The notes under the pieces: generated by a model | What the model saw: only the letters and a program-made list of their open reading frames with translations | What the model was told of the DNA's origin: nothing | Databases searched by the model: none | In this document: positions 61,129 to 64,000 of the stretch, piece after piece | Layout of the letters: each line of letters starts with the position of its first letter | Numbering within the stretch: position 1 is the first letter of the stretch | Program-made: the position numbers and the translations under genes | NCBI RefSeq assembly: GCF_000833025.1 | Contig: NZ_CP010817.1 | Span: forward strand, 1,736,001-1,800,000 | Reading direction: 5' to 3' | Source of the DNA: Myroides profundi | GTDB taxonomy: Bacteria; Bacteroidota; Bacteroidia; Flavobacteriales; Flavobacteriaceae | DNA length: 64,000 bases

Positions 61129-62342
61129 TTTGATTGCTGTTTTTCTAAGATTAGTTGGTCGTATTTCGTATAGCTTACTTTCTCTGCTTCACTGATGAAA
61201 ATCATAGCATCAAAATTTTGAAAGATTCCTTGTTTTTTTGAGTCCCAAGACATTTGAAAAGGTGTTAAAGTCATATCTTTTTTATAATTCTTAGTTGTGT
61301 AGCTAGGGGTGTTTTTAAACAAGCTAACAATGTCTAAGAAATAATTTGTCTCAGTAGAAGGAAGTATTGAGATTAGATGCTCTTTATCGCTATGTATCTT
61401 TTGGATAGACTTTTCATTCTTATAAAATGAAGAATAAGAGGATACTGCAATATGATAAGTTGTATTTGGGTTTTTCTTTATAAATTCATTTCCACACCTT
61501 AAAGCATTTTCATTTATTTTTGACATATGTGCATTAGCAAGCCAAACAATAAACTTCTTTTCAGGATAATATTTTACCAAGAAGTCGAGATTATTTGCCA
61601 TTTGTATGTCCCTGTCGCTATTTAGGCTATATTTCTTATCATGAGTGTGATTATAATACATATTGGCAGCACTTAGATAGTTTTCTAAAATTTATTTACA
61701 CTTTTTATCAGATTGAATTTTAGTATTATCAAGTAACGAATGGACATAGTGATTTAAGTATTCTATATCGTTTTGACTTAGTTTCTTACCATTAGTTAGG
61801 CCATTATTAAGAATTGTTTCCTTTGATAAGTTGATAAATCTCTCCTCTAGTGATATATTGAAAGGAGAAATAGATTCTTGTAAATAGGGGATGAAATGGG
61901 TATATGAATCTTTAGCATTGAACTTATTATCCATACCATATAAAGTAACATTATTATCTTTAAAGAATTGTGCCATATCCCATATTTGATCAGAGTACCT
62001 CCACATTTTATAGAGAGAGTTTCCATTGTGAAAAAAAGATAGCGCAAAAAAATCTGATTCAAAGACAATGTCTTTATAACCTAACTCTTGTACTAGATAT
62101 TTAACTATTTCAAATTTAGCTTTTAAATCGGCTCCGTATTTATGATCGGCTTCTCCTAAGAAAATGGTCTTATTACCTTCTACATTTTTATAAATTATCT
62201 CTTTAACCTGTTCTGTTAGTAGCTCTTCGTTTATTTTATTAAGTTGATGTATATCTTTCTCTATTTGACAGAAAGAAGGTGTGGTCATACATAAAAGTAC
62301 TAAAGGTACTGCAATGTATATTTTTAGAAATTTAATAGTCAT
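61125..62342 (-). pseudogene. erythromycin esterase-family protein gene interrupted by an in-frame stop
   Basis: The frame opens at 62342 with a signal peptide (IAVPLVLLCMTTPSFC) and the esterase-family motif IFLGEADHKYGADLKAKFEIV plus KDIVFESDFF. It stops at a TAA (61692-61694). The same frame continues without a shift through ILENYLSAANMYYNHTHDKK and VWLANAHMSKINEN to 61125, so the full gene would be 405 residues. A single AAA-to-TAA change after Lys-Cys-Lys could explain this. The family includes EreA-like macrolide esterases and many proteins of unknown role. A restart at the ATG at 61661 would make only the C-terminal half. Confidence 0.85.
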
Positions 62343-62397
62343 AGTGTTGGTTGATTTATTTAGTAACGTCAGCTAAGTAAGAGTTATTATCAGTAAC

Positions 62398-62433
62398 AAA
62401 AAAAGCGTGAGTTATTTTTAACTCACGCTTTTA
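62398..62433 (-). terminator. lysP terminator, copy 2 of a duplicated hairpin
   Basis: Perfect arms 62401-62414 and 62419-62432 with loop TTTT lie 25 nt past the lysP stop and are followed by U residues on the minus strand. The sequence is identical over 35 nt to 61090-61124. Confidence 0.9.
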
Positions 62434-62457
62434 TGTTTCCTGTTTTCAGTATATATA

Positions 62458-63921
62458 TTATCTATCTAAATCCACTTCTTTAAGAGGAATAAGCTTTGTT
62501 TTGAATTTTAGCTTATGGTATAAGTAGAAGGCTAAGAAAAATGGAATCCCCATATAAGTGATTAGCATTCCTCTCCAGTCAAATATTCCCTCCATAATTA
62601 GTTTAGAGTCTTGTCCTATGATTACTAATATACATAAGAATAAGGCAAATAATGGACCAAAAGGGAACCATTTTGCTTTATAGACTAGTTGGTCTAGGCT
62701 TTTGTTTTGAGCGTGGAATGCTCTTCTAAATCTATAATGACTAATCGCTATTCCTAACCAAGCTATAAAACCTGTCAGTCCTGATGCAGCTAGAATAAAG
62801 TCTACAGCATTAGGATGTGTAGATTGTACTGCGAATATTAATAGTACTACAACTCCAGTAGCAATTAGGGCGATCATCGGTACACCGTGTTTGTTCGTTC
62901 CACCAAAGGCCTTGTGTGCCATTCCATCTTTCCCCATCGCATATAGCATACGAGTAGAGGCATAAAGGCCAGAATTACCTGCTGATAGAATAGAAGTAAG
63001 AATAACAGCATTCATCACAGCTGCTGCAAAGGCTAGATGTGCTTTTTCGAATACTAATGTGAAAGGTGATTTTGCAATCTCAGAAATATCTGCTCCTAAT
63101 AGAGAAGGACTAGTATAAGGGATGATTAATCCAATTACGAATATGGCTAATATATAGAATACTAAGATTCTCCAGAATACTTGTTTGATTGCTTTAGGTA
63201 TATTCTTTTCAGGATTCTCTGATTCACCTGCAGTAATACCGATTAATTCTGTTCCTTGAAATGAGAAACCTGCAATTAGGAATACGCCTAATACACTTAA
63301 GAATTTGCCTGAGAATCCTCCTCCTAAAATAGGGGCGTCTCCTAATGTGAAGTTTTTGAATCCGATGTATTCTCCTCCTAGTATTCCGAAAATAGTTAAT
63401 AATCCAATTCCAAGGAATAAAACAACAGTCACTACCTTAATAATAGCAAACCAATATTCTGATTCTCCATAAGCTTTAACGGATAACATATTTAAACCAA
63501 AGATAACGAAGAAGAAGAGTAGACTCCAACCCCAAGTAGGTAAGAATCCTAATGGTTGCCAATACGAAATAACTACTGCTGCGATAGAGACATCTACGGC
63601 TACAGTAATAACCCAGTTAAACCAATAGTTCCAACCCAATGCAAAACCTAATGATGGATCAACAAATCTAGCGGCATACGTACTGAATGAACCTGATACA
63701 GGTAGGTAGGTTGCCATTTCTCCTAATGAGGTCATTAAGAAATACACCATAAGACCGATCATGGCGTATGCTAATAAAGCACCACCTGGACCTGCCTGAT
63801 GTATGGCTTCTCCACTTGCCATAAATAAACCTGTTCCAATACATCCTCCAATTGCAATCATGGAAAGGTGTCTAGCCTTTAAACCACGGACTACTTCTTG
63901 ATTTTTATTCTGATTTTCCAT
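62458..63921 (-). CDS. lysP: amino-acid permease, LysP-like
   Basis: The 487-residue APC-superfamily transporter has twelve membrane segments. Matches to the lysine permease LysP are strong throughout: GLKARHLSMIAIGGCIGTGLF at the start (quoted in part), PVSGSFSTYAARFVDPSLGF, SFQGTELIGITAGESENP, KAIKQVFWRILVFYILAI, AGNSGLYASTRMLY and GFIAWLGIAISHYRFRRAF. It should import lysine with protons, although related basic or neutral amino acids cannot be excluded. Confidence 0.88.
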   Translation of the reverse strand: MENQNKNQEVVRGLKARHLSMIAIGGCIGTGLFMASGEAIHQAGPGGALLAYAMIGLMVYFLMTSLGEMATYLPVSGSFSTYAARFVDPSLGFALGWNYWFNWVITVAVDVSIAAVVISYWQPLGFLPTWGWSLLFFFVIFGLNMLSVKAYGESEYWFAIIKVVTVVLFLGIGLLTIFGILGGEYIGFKNFTLGDAPILGGGFSGKFLSVLGVFLIAGFSFQGTELIGITAGESENPEKNIPKAIKQVFWRILVFYILAIFVIGLIIPYTSPSLLGADISEIAKSPFTLVFEKAHLAFAAAVMNAVILTSILSAGNSGLYASTRMLYAMGKDGMAHKAFGGTNKHGVPMIALIATGVVVLLIFAVQSTHPNAVDFILAASGLTGFIAWLGIAISHYRFRRAFHAQNKSLDQLVYKAKWFPFGPLFALFLCILVIIGQDSKLIMEGIFDWRGMLITYMGIPFFLAFYLYHKLKFKTKLIPLKEVDLDR

Positions 63922-64000
63922 TGTTACTATTTGTTACAAAAGTATAAAACACATTAGGTAAATTCTAATGAAATTGCTTATTAATTTGAATTAAAGATAA

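Overview
The window reads as chromosomal DNA of a low-GC member of the Bacteroidota, family Flavobacteriaceae, with Myroides the closest guess from protein flavour. The evidence is the type IX secretion regulator PorX, the gliding-motility ABC genes gldF and gldG, the RprX/RprY two-component pair, a CAL67264-family membrane protein, DUF4369/TlpA thioredoxins, repeated TAnnTTTG promoter boxes of the Bacteroidota type and a general lack of strong Shine-Dalgarno sequences. No rRNA, CRISPR array, transposase, integrase or phage gene was found. One tRNA (Val, UAC) is present.

Layout. 0-6.2 kb: 5' part of a DEAD-box helicase, a hicA-hicB toxin-antitoxin pair with palindromic operators, rdgB, recG, a DUF4377 lipoprotein, a hairpin-rich gap, tRNA-Val and a DUF4258 membrane protein. 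6.2-13.6 kb: porX-tsaE-ald on the minus strand, then glycosyltransferase-coaE-rprX-rprY on the plus strand. 13.6-25.2 kb, all minus strand: oxyR, an ECF sigma factor with a membrane partner, two tandem TlpA-like thioredoxins, DUF423, transglutaminase-like and solute-binding-like proteins, a succinate CoA-transferase, a nucleoside phosphorylase, a SUI1 factor and a 2OG-Fe(II) dioxygenase. 25.5-33.2 kb: ybaK, a META-domain lipoprotein, phoH, then a SAM hydroxide adenosyltransferase-like gene, an ABM-fold gene, gldF, gldG and dnaN. 33.3-42.8 kb: unknown small proteins, a LytS/LytTR two-component pair, a CPA2 antiporter, two large unrecognised proteins, an EamA half-transporter and a metallophosphoesterase. 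43.2-50.4 kb: acnA, an OmpA-family lipoprotein, a glycosyltransferase, an HsdR-N-domain protein, holA and a small membrane protein.

50.4-56.2 kb is the most accessory-looking part. About 1.45 kb of repeats leads into an AT-rich KAP-family P-loop NTPase broken by a one-base frameshift, then a dinD gene lacking its N-terminal portion, then tandem repeats whose relatives lie near 48.4 kb in the opposite orientation. This looks like a variable site with a decaying, possibly defence-related, insertion. 56.2-64 kb: a DUF1275 protein, a Cys-rich small protein, ettA, panE, an erythromycin-esterase-like gene interrupted by an in-frame TAA and bounded by two identical terminator hairpins, and lysP.

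The core genes cover nucleotide-pool cleaning (rdgB), recombination (recG), replication (dnaN, holA), translation quality control (tsaE, ybaK, ettA), CoA and pantothenate metabolism (coaE, panE), TCA and acetate metabolism (acnA, CoA-transferase), oxidative-stress sensing (oxyR) and secretion or gliding control (porX, gldFG). All identifications come from reading the sequence; no database search was run. The candidate new biology is modest: the KAP/dinD scar, several unnamed intergenic repeat families, a predicted leaderless promoter facing a TTG-started holA, and several conserved-looking proteins of unknown function.
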